This document shows positions 23,389 to 34,699 of a DNA stretch of 64,000 nucleotides, one piece after another. The notes beneath the pieces are model-generated. The model was given only the letters and a program-made list of their open reading frames with translations, made no database searches and was not told the origin of the DNA. The position numbers were made by a program, and so were the translations under genes. Where the stretch lies: the NCBI GenBank assembly GCA_900155495.1, contig FTLJ01000815.1, forward strand, positions 20,836 to 84,835. The letters are read 5' to 3'. The first letter of the stretch is position 1; each line of letters begins with the position of its first letter. This DNA comes from Porogramme epimiltina. Taxonomy: Eukaryota; Basidiomycota; Agaricomycetes; Polyporales; Polyporaceae.

Positions 23389-24694
23389 TCAGTGCCGTCG
23401 CTCCTTTCCATTCAACTTGGTATCCTCCTTGTGCTTTATCATGACATAGTTGTCACCATCCTCCGGAGCAGCAACGGTTTCCACGTTTCCGGAGACCTTG
23501 CCCTCACTTTCCGGTTGCTTCTTCTTACGCTCAGCGCGGATCTATGGGTTTCTTCAGCGCGACGCCCTATCCTGATATGAAGGAATACGTACCATTTGGA
23601 GGTCATGGCTGACTAATCCATGCCCACCAACAGGTCCCCAATAGCTTGTAGCAGCTAAAGAACCGATAATGCACGTCCCGACGAGGATCGACAGATAGAA
23701 GCGGTACTGTGAGTACCATTTCGGCGCTACCCATGAAGTGAGTATGGACAAGTATATCATCGACTTGAACATAACACTTACTCCAGCCTGCACCAGTTGC
23801 CCTTAGGTCAGCCCACCACAAGGCGGTAAAGCCAATCCATTGCGCGATCAGTGCGTTTACAGGTTGCAGCGCAAGGGTGGACCAGCCGAAAACGACGGGG
23901 GCAGCGCCCAGAAGCAAGCGGGGATAGCTGGATAAATGTCCGTGTCAACGAGCTGTCTGTGTCTTCGAACACCAGAAGACGTACTATTTGTTTCCTCCAT
24001 ATCCCGCAAACTCGAAGCCCCAATGGAGCGCGCCAAGGAACGAAAGCATCACCGCGCCGTAAGTGGTTTGGAGGTTCAGAGCCTGGTCAAGCAGGGTGAT
24101 TGCAACACCGGGGTCGATGTTCGGAATGAGACCTGGATGCGTCATTCCATTCATACCGAACTTATGGCCATCACAAAGGGCATACGCTACGAACCTTGGG
24201 CCGCGATACCCGCTTGGTGGGCAAGGTAGATCGTTGCTCCTGATGCTCCAAGGTAGGGCAGGCCGCCGGCAAGACCGAACACCACATAGGGTGTAGGTAC
24301 CGAGTGGGCAACCGCATTGGTAATGCCTAGCTGTGAGCGGCACCGACGATTAACTCGTGGTTCCCTACAGGGGAGGTAGACTAATACATACAAAGGTCTG
24401 CTGGGTGGGCTCGACGTTATCCACGTAGAGATTCCCGCCTGCGATGGACTTGGCCAGGTCGGCAGCGGACGAACCGACTTCTTCGCGGATGTTCTGCGCC
24501 GCGTGCCCGAGAGTCTGGGAGCCTGGACGTCCGGAGACCGAACTCGCCGCGCCACGCACAATAAACTGGCTGCGCAAGACGGTAGAGGAGGGTCGTGCGA
24601 TCGACGCGGGCTTCAGGAGAAGGTTGAGAGTTGGTGAGTTGGAAAAATGGCGGCGAAACGCGATGGGTGTGCGACGAATGGCTGTAGATAGCAT
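23389..24694 (-). CDS. TMEM69/DUF3429-like mitochondrial inner-membrane protein
   Basis: Exons on the minus strand: 24694-24392, 24330-24195, 24132-23985, 23927-23782, 23726-23593, 23541-23389. The sum is 1020 nt, 339 residues. The N-terminus (RRTPIAFRRHFSN) is basic and Ser-rich, like a mitochondrial presequence. Several membrane segments follow: TPYVVFGLAGGLPYLGASG, VMLSFLGALHWGFEFAGYGG, APVVFGWSTLALQ, LIAQWIGFTALWWAD and YLSILVGTCIIGSLAA. The LGALHWG stretch is the hallmark of the DUF3429 family. The C-terminus is charged. The molecular role of the family is not settled. The layout with a presequence and four to five helices fits an inner-membrane protein. Confidence 0.87.
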
Positions 24695-24952
24695 GATGGA
24701 AAGAAGAAATGTGCTGGCTTAGAGGGTATCCTAGAGTATATATGCCCACCTATCACCTGTGGCGTGCTGGCATTCTAGGAATTCACCTGCCCGCCCTGAC
24801 GTCACTGTCGTCATCCTCCGGCGGAGTGGTCGCGTGCGCGCACTAGCGTCCCTCAGGATAACAGAGCGAGTAGAGAAACGTACAAAAATTCACTCCGCAC
24901 CCAACATACGGAACGACGTTCAACTCTTGAAAGAGGGTAAAAAAGGAGATAC

Positions 24953-24958
24953 AGAAAA
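24953..24958 (-). terminator. Pol III terminator of tRNA-Ser
   Basis: A run of A on the plus strand, T on the transcribed strand, lies 8 nt downstream of the tRNA 3' end. A second T-rich run lies near 24938-24944. Confidence 0.65.
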
Positions 24959-24965
24959 ATGCAAC

Positions 24966-25047
24966 CGACGCCAGCAGGATTCGAACCTGCGCCTCCAAAG
25001 GAGAACAGATTTCTAATCTGTCGCCGTAACCACTTGGCTATAGCGCC
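24966..25047 (-). tRNA. tRNA-Ser(AGA)
   Basis: The minus strand folds as an 82-nt class II tRNA. The acceptor stem GGCGCTA pairs with TGGCGTC (two G-U pairs). The anticodon loop TTAGAAA in the stem ACAGA/TCTGT gives anticodon AGA. A long variable arm (about 13 nt, TCTCCTTTGGAGG) and the T arm GCAGG-TTCGAAT-CCTGC follow. The long arm and the anticodon both indicate serine (UCU codons, with inosine at position 34). No intron. A T5 tract follows at 24953-24958 as the Pol III terminator. Confidence 0.95.
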
Positions 25048-26190
25048 TTGAAGTACAACGCATTTGGCTACACTATGACAGCTTTAACAATCACAAGTTA
25101 CAGTTCAATGCAACGATTCACGGTTCATCTCCAGCTCTTTGTTGTGCCTGTTACCCTCCACCACGGAGTTGGATTGGAAGCGGAGCGCGTCAGAATGTAC
25201 TCACACAAGTTCTCTCCCATATTACGCCTTTGCACCCCTGAAACTGCTAGCGCATCACGGCTACCGCGGGGCCGATCAATAGGAGTCCGCAATATTCAGG
25301 CCATATGCGCCGACTCCGTCATGTAAGTCAGTGCTGGCTCTTGCACGCCACTGCCTCGTTGCAGTCTGTCATTCTGCATAGCATACTGACAACTGATACC
25401 GTGCGGCAGCCGCCGGCAGGTGGGGCGTCCTCTTGGCGACGCCAGTTGTCCAAGACTTGAGGGGTGTGCGTGGCCGTGGCGCTGGTCCCATGATTGATCA
25501 GGGACATGGAACCTCAAGTCCGGACACATTACTCTCTGAAAACGTTGCGCCAGCAGAAACATTCCACGAACATATCCACTCCCTCACAGGACCATGTTAC
25601 ACGACCGTAATGATGGCTTCCTAAGCCGAAAAAATCGACACTAGACTGGTATCACACAAGGTATGTGTCTCAATGTCCGAAGATGCCTCCGCGATATCCT
25701 TATGTTACACTTTTAGCTCCAAATCTCAATATTCATTTCCAAAACATCACATCGGTTCCTGGCATCTACGCCTTTGCCGCCCTCCCACTAAGATTTTGAA
25801 AGAGATTGCGTGTGTTGCGCTGGGTTCTAATGTCGTCGATATAGCTTTGAACTCTGTCAGATCGACAGGCGTTTTTGAGTGAGATACCCCCTCAATCGAC
25901 CATTGTAAGGGGTCGAACTCAACTGAGCGCCAGACAGCCTCAATCAATGCGCGGAGGACATAAAGGTGCGTGCCCCTGTCGGATGTCCGATCTAGTACTG
26001 GCTGACAGCTGCTGGCGGCGCGCATTCCGAAAGGGACCATAGGGACGCATGAATCCCCTCTCTCCGATCCCTCATATGAACACCGCGGGCGAGAAGTGAG
26101 CAAGGGGTTCTCCTCTTCCCTTCCCCGTGCCCTCCCCTCGCCCTCGCTTCCAGCCCCCGGCTCTCTCGCGCTCCTCGCTAGCCGGGCACC
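25048..26190. other. Intergenic region before the Ser/Thr-rich membrane gene
   Basis: About 1.1 kb without a supported gene. The last 90 nt (26105-26190) are strongly pyrimidine-rich and end at the ATG of the next gene, probably its core promoter and leader. Confidence 0.5.
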
Positions 26191-27868
26191 ATGTCGTGCG
26201 TCACACAGGCAACTGCAACTCAGTTCGCCACTGTTGTTACGACTTCTCTCTCGACGTCCATTAGCGAGAGTATATCAACTGGGCAAAGCACAACCGTCTC
26301 TACGCCGGCAACATGCGCAACGAACACCTCGGGCACAGACACGGCAGGGGGTGCTGCCACTTGTACTCCGACCACAATAGTCACCGGTGCGTATCATCTA
26401 CGAGTATCTACCATACATACTCACAAAACCTCACGTCTAGACGTGACGTCGACTGTCCAAGTTCCTGTCGTGCTGACAGTGTCCCTCACGAGTTCCTCCC
26501 CGACCGCAACACAATTTCAGACATCATGTACCTCAAGCAGCGATTCTACAACAACGACTACTGCGTCAGATACAACCACGTCGCTCAGCACAAGCACTCT
26601 CGTCATTTCTTCCACTTCCACCCTTACCACGCAGTCGACTTTCACCTCTGATGGTGCAACATATACCACAACCGGGACGCTAACTTCCGTTGTGCCTGTC
26701 ACAACAACAACATTCACCCAGTCCTCTGTAGCGGCCGTATCACATGACGGCTCTTCAGTCGATGTTGGCGTTATCGTTGGTGCAATCGTGGGGGGTATTG
26801 GAGGTATCGCTGTCATCATGATTATCGTGTGGTTCTTGCTGTAAGTAAACCTTCGTCCTACACTTACACCAGATACTACGTGAAGACTCAACGCATACTT
26901 TCCACAGTCGCAGACGCCGCCATGCCACCCGGTGGGACGACATCACATGGCCTGACACGTCCAACCCCAACGACAAGCCCGACCCCCCTCCCCTCGACGT
27001 GGACTCGACAGTGCCCACACCCTACACCTACGGCGCAGTCGGACGAGGTGCCCTCGACCTCGGGAGCCCCGCCGGCGGCACCGGGCATAGCCCTCCCAGC
27101 AACTACCCCATGACGCAACCGCAAACCTCCTATTCCGCCTCGCCCCCGCACACCCCCGGCTGGTTTGCCCCAGGCCCGCCCCTCGCCCCTATGGCCCCCA
27201 TCGCCTTCCCGGCGGCGCATCACCGTGCCCCTGCCCCCTCGGGGATGCCCTCGCCGCCCCTCGACCCCGCCCTCCTCGCCGCGGCCGCTATCCCGCTCCC
27301 GCAGGGCTCCCCGCCGCACACGCCCGAGGCGCACCGCTCCTCGCGCGGGTCGTACACCTCCGCCGGCTCGCACTCGGCGCACTCCGACACGGCGCTCCTA
27401 GGGGGCGGCGGGGGCGCGGGCCTCGAGCGCGCACTGTCGACGGGGACGTCCGGCTCCGCGTACTCGTCGTACTCGTCGCACGGCGCGCAGCCGCGCCAGC
27501 AGCTGCAGGTCGTGAACGCCGACCCGCCCCTCGCCCCTGCAACCCTTGCAGCTCCTGCGGCTGTAGCAACGCGGCCTCGGAGCGCGTCGCAGCCATACGG
27601 AGAAAAGGGGCAGCGCATCTTGCACCCGGACAGGGGCCTCGAGGTAGTCCCGGAGCAGCGGGATCCGGAGCCGTCTTCGTCGTCGGAACCCCCGGCGGCG
27701 CCGGGCCCTTCTTCGTCCGCGCAACCTCAAGCTCAGACGGAGGATGGCGAGCACCGTGCGGAACGTCTGCAGGCGATGGTGCTCGAAAAAGCGCGGTTAG
27801 GGGCACGGGAGAGAGGTAGCGGAGGGTCGGAGGAGGGGGCCGAGGCCCCGCCTGCGTACACTGAGTAG
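26191..27868 (+). CDS. Ser/Thr-rich single-pass membrane protein (Mid2/Wsc-like sensor layout)
   Basis: Exons 26191-26386, 26441-26840, 26908-27868; 1557 nt, 518 residues. The N-terminal half is almost entirely Ser/Thr (for example SSSDSTTTTTASDTTTSLST), a likely O-mannosylated ectodomain. It is followed by one membrane helix (VGVIVGAIVGGIGGIAVIMI, about residues 175-198) and the basic stop-transfer RRRRHATRWDD. The cytoplasmic half is Pro/Ser/Gly-rich and ends PPAYTE, a PPxY motif that could bind WW-domain ubiquitin ligases of the Rsp5 type. The layout matches cell-wall stress sensors, but no WSC or cysteine-rich domain is visible. I also see no clear signal peptide, so topology rests on the single helix. 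The first intron (54 nt) is stop-free and in frame. Confidence 0.78.
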
Positions 27869-28487
27869 TGGATGCACAGTTTCTGTTTTGGATTTTCACC
27901 GTGCTGTGAGATCGTTATTTATCCTTCAGGTTCGGATTGATGTCCGGAATGCTACCACCACGACAATGCTACGAATTAGTCACGTCAGATGTAGATACTA
28001 TTGCGGCTATGGCCCCGCGTTGAGCATATCGTCCAATGCATACTGTCTCCTTTGTAGAACTGTGAAGGGATCTGATCTACGCAGCGCGGTATGGTTCCTT
28101 TGCGCAGGCGTTGACGTAGGGAGGTATGATTGACTCCTGGATCCATTCTACTGTGTGTATCGATACCCCTCCTACTGATGCATTGGAGCATGTCGATATA
28201 TGCGCCTTAATAGGCCGTTCCAGAACCTCCCGAGGGTATCACAATCCTTTGCTCTTCGTATGTTGAGTATCTGGTGTTGACTTGGAGGGCCGGAGACGTA
28301 CAAGGTTCCAGAAATGTGCCTTACATTATATCGTCTACATGTCGACTAGCGACTACGCCAATACATTAGGATTATATGAAGCACTATGGGTATGCTCTAT
28401 AGCCAGTCAGCGAGCTCAAACCCCAAGGAAAGCAATATGGATAGCCCCAAAGATCGAAAATGCCCCACCACACGCGCGCTCCACGGT
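27869..28487. other. Convergent 3' intergenic region
   Basis: About 620 nt lies between two convergent stop codons. It is AT-richer than the neighbouring genes. No gene or RNA structure is recognised. Confidence 0.5.
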
Positions 28488-29714
28488 CTAGATGCACGAC
28501 ACCGACAACGTGCCCCTCTCCTGGAACCCAGCCAGCTGCGCCCAGATCTCCTTCTTGACATCTTCTGCGACGCCGTCCTCGTCGCACACGACAAGGAACG
28601 AGACTGTGAGCCCCCGGAACTCGTCACGGCACAAGTCCGCGCCGATGCGCGCCCAGTCGAGCGCGTGCAGGTCCGCTGGGGTCGCTATCTCGAGAGCGAA
28701 CGAGACGTCCTGTAGCCGGCGAGAGCGCACCTGCGCGAGCATCGCCGACACCCACGGGAAGAGGCGGCGCGCGACGAACGCGCGTCCGCCTGTGCCGCGC
28801 GCATCAAGCCCGACGAAGTGCAGCGCGCGCAGGCTCGGGTTGTGTGCGAGGTTTACGTGCTCGGTGAGCGCGCCTGCACCGTTCTCGTCGGTGCTTTCGG
28901 GGTGGGCGGGGTCGATAGGGGAGCCGGAGGGGAACTCGACCTGCAGCGACTCGAGGGAGGCGCCGCTCGCGCGGAGGAGGTCGCCGAGCGGCTTGGTGTC
29001 GGTGAGGTCGTGCCAGCAGAGCTGGATCGTCTGCAGGCGCGGCTCTTCTGGGCGGCGGAGGAGCCACTCGACGACGAGAGTTGGGGAGGACTTGGAGTCG
29101 AGGACGAGGTAGGAGAGCTGCATGCGCCCTGGGTCGGCGGCTTCCGGCTCGGGGGCAACGAGGTCGTCGTCGAATGGGGAGGGGGAGTCGTGTGTCCACG
29201 AGACGGCCTGGAAGTAGAGGTCGCGGAGGGCGGGGAAGGCGGAGAGGAAGGCGATGACATCGCGGGAGGCGGCAAAAGATACCTCGAAGAGGAAGAGTTG
29301 CTGGACGGACGTGGACATTGTTGCAAACGCTGCGCGTGTCTCCTCGCTGAGCGCATGCCATTTCACTCGGGTGAGAGTGAGTGACACGACGTTTTTGAGG
29401 AGAGGCAGCAGGTCCACAGCGCCGTCAACCCATGTGTCGCCCTCGCGGGGAGTGTCGTCGGATGTTGCGCCGTCGTAGTCGGCACTGAAGGCGAGTTTGC
29501 GAACGCAATGCGCGACAGAGGGACAAGAGATAAGGAGGGCGCGAAAGCGGGAGACATCGTCGGCGTGCCGTAGGCGGATACTGCGAAAGAGGTGGAAGCG
29601 GCTGCTAGGGAGCCAGTCGTGGCAGGTGAGGCTGCACGCGCGGAGGGTGTCGAGGTCGTCCCAAAGGTAGTCTATGATTTGGTCGCAAAGTTCCGGAGGG
29701 AAGGAAGCGGGCAT
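28488..29714 (-). CDS. F-box protein, single exon
   Basis: One open frame runs from ATG 29714 to the stop at 28488-28490, 408 residues. An upstream in-frame ATG at 29762 would add 16 residues without F-box character. The start MPASFPPELCDQIIDYLWDD plus RACSLTCHDWLPSSRFHLF is a clear fungal F-box. The rest is Leu-rich with irregular repeats (LRDLYFQ, LQTIQLCWHDL, LRALHFVGLD). The general plan and the start resemble the gene at 8383-9594, so the two are probably distant paralogues. It is likely an SCF adaptor with unknown target. No intron is needed, unlike most genes here. Confidence 0.85.
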   Translation of the reverse strand: MPASFPPELCDQIIDYLWDDLDTLRACSLTCHDWLPSSRFHLFRSIRLRHADDVSRFRALLISCPSVAHCVRKLAFSADYDGATSDDTPREGDTWVDGAVDLLPLLKNVVSLTLTRVKWHALSEETRAAFATMSTSVQQLFLFEVSFAASRDVIAFLSAFPALRDLYFQAVSWTHDSPSPFDDDLVAPEPEAADPGRMQLSYLVLDSKSSPTLVVEWLLRRPEEPRLQTIQLCWHDLTDTKPLGDLLRASGASLESLQVEFPSGSPIDPAHPESTDENGAGALTEHVNLAHNPSLRALHFVGLDARGTGGRAFVARRLFPWVSAMLAQVRSRRLQDVSFALEIATPADLHALDWARIGADLCRDEFRGLTVSFLVVCDEDGVAEDVKKEIWAQLAGFQERGTLSVSCI

Positions 29715-30221
29715 TATGGGTATAGTCCTAGCGTAGCAGGCGCCATTAGTACGAATTTGCAACAGGAATGGGAAACACAGTGCTCACTATTAGGGCGTAG
29801 GTGCCAGACGGGGGAAGAGAGCGTGTGGGGAAAGAAAAGATGCCCAACTCATAGAGAGAAGTGCTTTATATACCCCAGCGTATTCTCGGAAGTTTGATGG
29901 GATCCGGAGCGACTGCCCCGCATGCCGATGTCGCGGGCGTGGGGGGCGAGAATAGCTGATTGGACTGGAGGTCGATCGAAATGGAGGAGGACTGTCATAA
30001 AACAAGCGTCCAAACAGGGGCTTGCCAGTGCCTCTAGTCTCCCCTACTCTCCCACATTTGGTCATGGTTGCTTCAGCGGCGATGCCTTGAAGTGTGTGTC
30101 TCTCTCTTCTTGATAATTGGGGATGGAATATGCGCGCGCCAGATGAAGCTACTCAGTCTCCAAGAAGCTGGGTTACACAAGATATGTTACGGCATCGAGA
30201 GGGCGGGTTGCGGGCAGGCGG

Positions 30222-30228
30222 CAAAAAG
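30222..30228 (-). terminator. Pol III terminator of tRNA-Tyr
   Basis: The transcribed strand reads TTTTT directly after the tRNA 3' end (plus strand gcaaaaa). Confidence 0.65.
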
Positions 30229-30331
30229 TCCTTCGAGCCGGGATCGAACCAGCGGCCTTGGGATGCCCCGACAACATCGGGATCGGTTATCCAGTTACAG
30301 TCCCACGCTCTTCCAGCTGAGCTATCGAAGG
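30229..30331 (-). tRNA. tRNA-Tyr(GTA) with intron
   Basis: On the minus strand the acceptor stem CCTTCGA pairs with TCGAAGG and the discriminator is A. The D arm is GCTCAGCTGGAAGAGC. The anticodon stem TGGGA/TCCCA encloses CTGTAA with anticodon GTA. An intron of about 31 nt sits one base 3' of the anticodon, the canonical position. The T arm is GCTGG-TTCGATC-CCGGC. Nuclear tRNA-Tyr genes of fungi generally carry such an intron, so the call is consistent. Its B box is what makes the plus strand read GGGATCGAACC. Confidence 0.95.
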
Positions 30332-30494
30332 TTGTATAACATACAAAACGTGTGCTATATGTAGTATGTCGTGAGATGATACAATGGCCTCTTGCACGGT
30401 ACAAGTCAATTACAACAGATCATACATGTACAAAACCCATACAAAAACTTGATCAACATGCGACAAGAGCTAGAAAAAGGCAATGCGAGCCTTC

Positions 30495-32378
30495 TCAACG
30501 CCACCATCTCCTACCCTCGTTGGTCCGTGCAGGTACCACCACGCGCTGCTTACAGTACGGGCATGTTCCATACTTCTGCGTCAGCCATGGGTCCACACAA
30601 TCTTTCTGCAAAACAAGCAAGAATGGAGATTTAGCGAGACGAAAGAATGCGCAGGAACATAAGGTCACTTACGTGATACACATGCCCACAACTAAGCAAC
30701 CTAAGCGGGTCGGGGGCGTCCCCACCGCCCGCCTGCGCGATTTCCACAGCGCGCGCGTCCCCCGGCCGCGGTGCCTCGACTTGCATCTCCTCGATTCCGT
30801 CCGCGCTCAGTGGGATTGCGCGCATCTCGTGCGCTTCGCCGCCTTCGTCGTTGTGGTCCTTGTGGTCGTCGTCATGGTCTAAGGCGGCGTCGAGGGTACG
30901 ATCGCGCTCGCTGAGCCGGCGAGGCGCCTCGAATTCCATCAGGCAGATCCCGCACGTCGCGAGGTTCTCGGGGAGCCTCACGAAGGGATGTGGTCCCGCT
31001 TCCCATAGTGCGTCCCATGGATCCACCTCCGGGTCATTGGGCGTCGTGCCATTGTTTTCGCCGCGCTCGAGATCCTCTGTGAGCGACCGGCGCTTTGACG
31101 AGGGGCGGAAGAATATGAAGCGGCGTTGTCTGGACGTTGTTTTAGGCGGGGAAGTGGATGGAGGGGCGGTGACGTTGGGACCGAAGGTGTATGGAACTGG
31201 GGTTGTGGGACTTGCAAGGTGGTCCTCGGGTGGAGGTGGGATATAGAGCACGAGCGGGATGCGGTCAACATCCGCACGGGAGAGTTTGCTGACCGGGGGT
31301 TGCGCATTGCGTCGTGAATTCATAATGGAGCAGATCATCTGGCGATGAGAGTATGTGAGTACGACAAGCGTGCGGGCGTTGTAGGTATGACGCACGGGGA
31401 CAATGCTGTTGAGCATAAAGCGTATATAGACAAAGATGAGGATAGCATATGTTGCGGTGGAAACAAGTTGAGCATCGTTACGGCACGCGCCGTGGGTGTA
31501 AATGACGAGGATCGCACTAAAGAACCAGATGAGGACGAAGAAGGGATCGAACTTGTGGATCCTGAATCAGAGCCGGGATTTAGTGGAACGCAGGCTGGAG
31601 TAGACTGGGGCGTACTCACATCATATGTAAACTTTCGTATGTGAGGGGGCAAGTTGCTTGAGGGATCGGCGTGTCGGGCACGATCTCCGCAGTTGGGGGT
31701 GTTTGACCCGCCCTAGGTGCAGCGGTACGTGCTGCGGGAGAAGGGAGCTGTTGTGCTCGCAGCTCTCTGCGCTCACGGCGACTGCCAATGCGGCCTCAGC
31801 GTCCACTGTTATCCGGAACGGTACCAAGATTCGAGCACGTACCGTCTCCTCCGCCATCTGATATACCATGTTACTATGTAACATCTCACTAGGAGGCGTC
31901 CTTGCCAAATGAGATTCCACCCGCCGAGGATGGCGCACGCGTCGAGTTGCGTGTTTCCGGGAGCGTCGCGTCGTGGAGAGGGGCGAATGGCGGCAAACGC
32001 AGTGAGTGTTATAATGATAGTTGTCTGATGGAATGTGAGGGACAAGAAGACCCGTGATGCCGACTGTTGACGCACCTGGACCAAGACGCAGGCGAGGAGG
32101 ACGACGTAATAGACAATCTCACGACGCTCCCTCCGCGCACTCCTGCTTGGCCCTGCGTAGCCTAGCGTCAGCCTTATCTTGAGCCATGTTCGCCCGAAGA
32201 ATCCTGTCGGAGGAGTGGTGCCGTTGCCGGCGCGTGCGGGGGTGGCAGGGGTAGTGCGAGGAGAGGCGTTCGTGGTGGCAATGCCGGACGCGGGAGGCGA
32301 GGTGGGTGGCGTCGGTGCGGCTGGGACCCTCGGGGTATTCAGCCGGGCCAACGGCGGCAGTTGCACGACGGAGGCCAT
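30495..32378 (-). CDS. Multi-pass membrane RING-H2 E3 ubiquitin ligase
   Basis: Exons on the minus strand: 32378-32076, 32024-31843, 31781-31620, 31561-31396, 31338-30673, 30605-30495. The sum is 1590 nt, 529 residues. A Pro/Thr-rich N-terminus leads to hydrophobic segments EIVYYVVLLACVLVQ with TIIITLTAFAAI, FFVLIWFFSAILVIYTHG and ATYAILIFVYIRFMLN. A disordered basic linker follows. The C-terminal RING-H2 starts CGICLMEF, has a long acidic His/Asp insert, and continues LLSCGHVYHKDCVDPWL and CPYC. Cys and His spacing fits C3H2C3, apart from the unusually long first loop of about 70 residues. Such proteins ubiquitinate membrane or secretory cargo in the endomembrane system. The substrate is unknown. 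An intron splits the RING just after the second His. Confidence 0.87.
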
Positions 32379-33456
32379 GGAGGGTGGCGAGAACGGATGA
32401 GCTTCTACATAATGCGCATATAAGGAGCCTCAACGAAACCTAAACGGCTTCAAACGCTCGCTGTGCTTCTCGCCGCAGACCTAGTCAGGTCCGGCGAGGC
32501 GGTACACGAGGAAGGCATCCAGCAGGTCCTGAATGGACGCAGGGCTGTCCTCAGGCCTACACGAGGCGAGGTTAACGTTCGATAGAAGGTAGGCAGTACT
32601 CGTGCTCCGTGAGCGAAGATAGCTGGAGGATGGCTGAAGGCAAGGTCGTGCGTATAGCCCCTTCACATTCGATTCCCATGCCCACATATGCCATCAACAG
32701 ACCGTTGCCTCCGGCCCTTCTCCGTCCGTACAAATCTCCCCGATGACCTCGTCTCGCTCATACACAGACTTAACGTTTAAGGGGTGGACTAGATCTCATT
32801 GCCTGTGTATGTATGCAGTGCAAGCCTCCGATTTACAACCAACTTCTTTACGGAAGGACCTGGCCACGCTGATCATGTCTACATGGCTATGCGAGATATT
32901 TGGCGACCCATGAACTTGATGGAACAACCCATGGTCATACCACTGTCCGGATTTACGAGGCTGGAAGACAGCAATGGAGTGTGTTGGTAGCGCGAAAGCA
33001 GTGGGGAAGGAGGAGTAGGTTTGCCACAATGTGTTCATTGATCACGAATGGGCGGTGCAGTTTGTAACAACGATTGCGCTAGAGAACCAGATGTCGATGA
33101 AAATATGGTCGGATGTAGAGAGCCTGTGAAACAGAACTCTTTGCAACGATCAGTGAGTGGTCTGTACGCTCATGACCAGGGACAGGGGGATTCCGGGGGT
33201 TTTCTCGTCGGTCTGGCCCGTGATGGGGTAGCGAATCTGTTGAATGGACAATGTTGTGACTATGCCGGCATCTCCGCACAGAAGATCTCCAGTTGAAATC
33301 ACGGCGGTGTGCAGTCTTGCTCGCATGCTATATAATTATAAATCGCGTCTTAACGCAAGCCTCGCGGTGGACGTGCTGAGTGAAGTTGTCGAGCAATCGA
33401 GATGAAAGGGTGTCTAATTATGGCAGTGGATAGTGTATGGGAGACATTTGAGAAGG
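32379..33456. other. Intergenic region, no gene seen
   Basis: About 1.1 kb lies between the RING gene start and the Pam17 stop. Frames here are under 85 codons, with no domain and no convincing exon chain. Confidence 0.5.
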
Positions 33457-34329
33457 TTAATCCTCCGAAAGGAAACCCGTGGCTTTTCGCCGGAACTTGG
33501 CTTGGTCCCTCAGCCACTACAACATAGCGCCTCATAGTTAGCATCACCTACTATGCGAAAAGGATTGAGACTAACCTGTCTGTAATCGTGCAGAGACCCA
33601 ATCTTCTCCCCTACGAAGTACAGAGTTAGGCCACGGAGGAGGGAAAAGGTTATTTAAACTGTACAGGAACGCACCATAATAATCGGGAACGGGGTTGGTA
33701 GCGCTCTGAGCAGTAGGGTCCACCCGGTTCTTGACGATGTGCTCGTGGAACTGCTTGTCGCGTTTTTCGATAAGCCTCATGAGGCGGCGGTGCGTCATGC
33801 GCCAAATGCTTGACCCGACGACTGGGCCCACGAGATAGCCCAGGCCTGGAGCGGATGAGGCTATGGCGCATCTCGAATAGACGGGAAGAAACGTACCTGC
33901 ACAGCCTAAGGTGGCTGCACCGTACACAAACATAGGATCGATGTTCTTAAAACGCGTGATTAGTTGGGTGAAGTTGCACATACGATGGGGGTGAACGCAC
34001 GAATATAGGTTTACTAGGGTCCATCTCAAGAGTCCCGAAGTACGAGACACCCCCAACAAAGCCCGCAATAGTAGCGGGGATAGTCACGGCCTGCCGGACA
34101 ATGAGGCGCACGTCTGATATACGTGACAAAAGCGACGCACCGTCTCCCATCTCCTTTTGCGCTTGCGGATAGCCAGATATTCCTGCCACGGAAGGGTTTC
34201 TGTCTCTGCTGGTGGAGCCTGGGCTTTGGTCGCCTTCCCGCGGCGCAGGGCTGGCGTCCTCAGTCGTGCGGAGGGGGTAGTGGTTCGTGCAAGGGGCTTG
34301 GCCAGCGGCCGCAGCTGTCTGGACGACAT
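33457..34329 (-). CDS. PAM17: Pam17, subunit of the mitochondrial presequence translocase motor
   Basis: Exons on the minus strand: 34329-34141, 34090-34001, 33945-33897, 33845-33675, 33610-33576, 33516-33457. The sum is 594 nt, 197 residues, the family's usual size. The N-terminus is Arg/Ser-rich, a matrix presequence. Next is LPWQEYLAIRKRKRRWET, and then two membrane segments: TIPATIAGFVGGVSYFG and IDPMFVYGAATLGCAGLGYL. The highly conserved tail has HIVKNRVDPTAQSATNPVP, DYYGEKIGSLHDYRQ and WLRDQAKFRRKA. Pam17 joins the TIM23 complex in the inner membrane and helps to assemble the import motor around mtHsp70. Start ATG 34329 leaves a good presequence. Confidence 0.95.
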
Positions 34330-34699
34330 AGTGAAGCAGGTGTGTGGCCTCGGTGAGGACTTCAAATGTGGACGAGTTCAAGTGGCGGGCGTCATGACAC
34401 GTGCGCGTCGGGACCCATAGACGCTCATCGAGGTCTAGATGGGCCGGCTGTCCTGACCTCTGAGCCCTCCTGGCCGAAGCCGCCGAGGAGCCACCGTGTC
34501 GATGCTGATCAAGCCGTTAGTGCGCGTAATGCGCACGTTTATCTTCATCCGCTGCTTTTCTGCTCGAGCCTACCCCGACTTGAACTTACTTTCAGGTTGA
34601 AACTGGATTAATGTGAGAGCGTTCCAGCGGAGGAAGGAATATTCACTCAACCTTATCGATAGGAGCTGAGCTGTTATAACAATTCCCCCCATCTAGACA
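34330..34699. promoter_or_regulatory. Divergent promoter between PAM17 and the F-box gene
   Basis: The start codons at 34329 (minus) and 34700 (plus) are 370 nt apart and point away from each other, so both promoters must lie in or overlap this stretch. No clear TATA box is visible. Confidence 0.55.

Noticed and set aside
28804..29384. Long plus- and minus-strand frames within the F-box gene at 28488-29714
   Set aside because: They are shadow frames of a clear coding sequence with a recognisable F-box.
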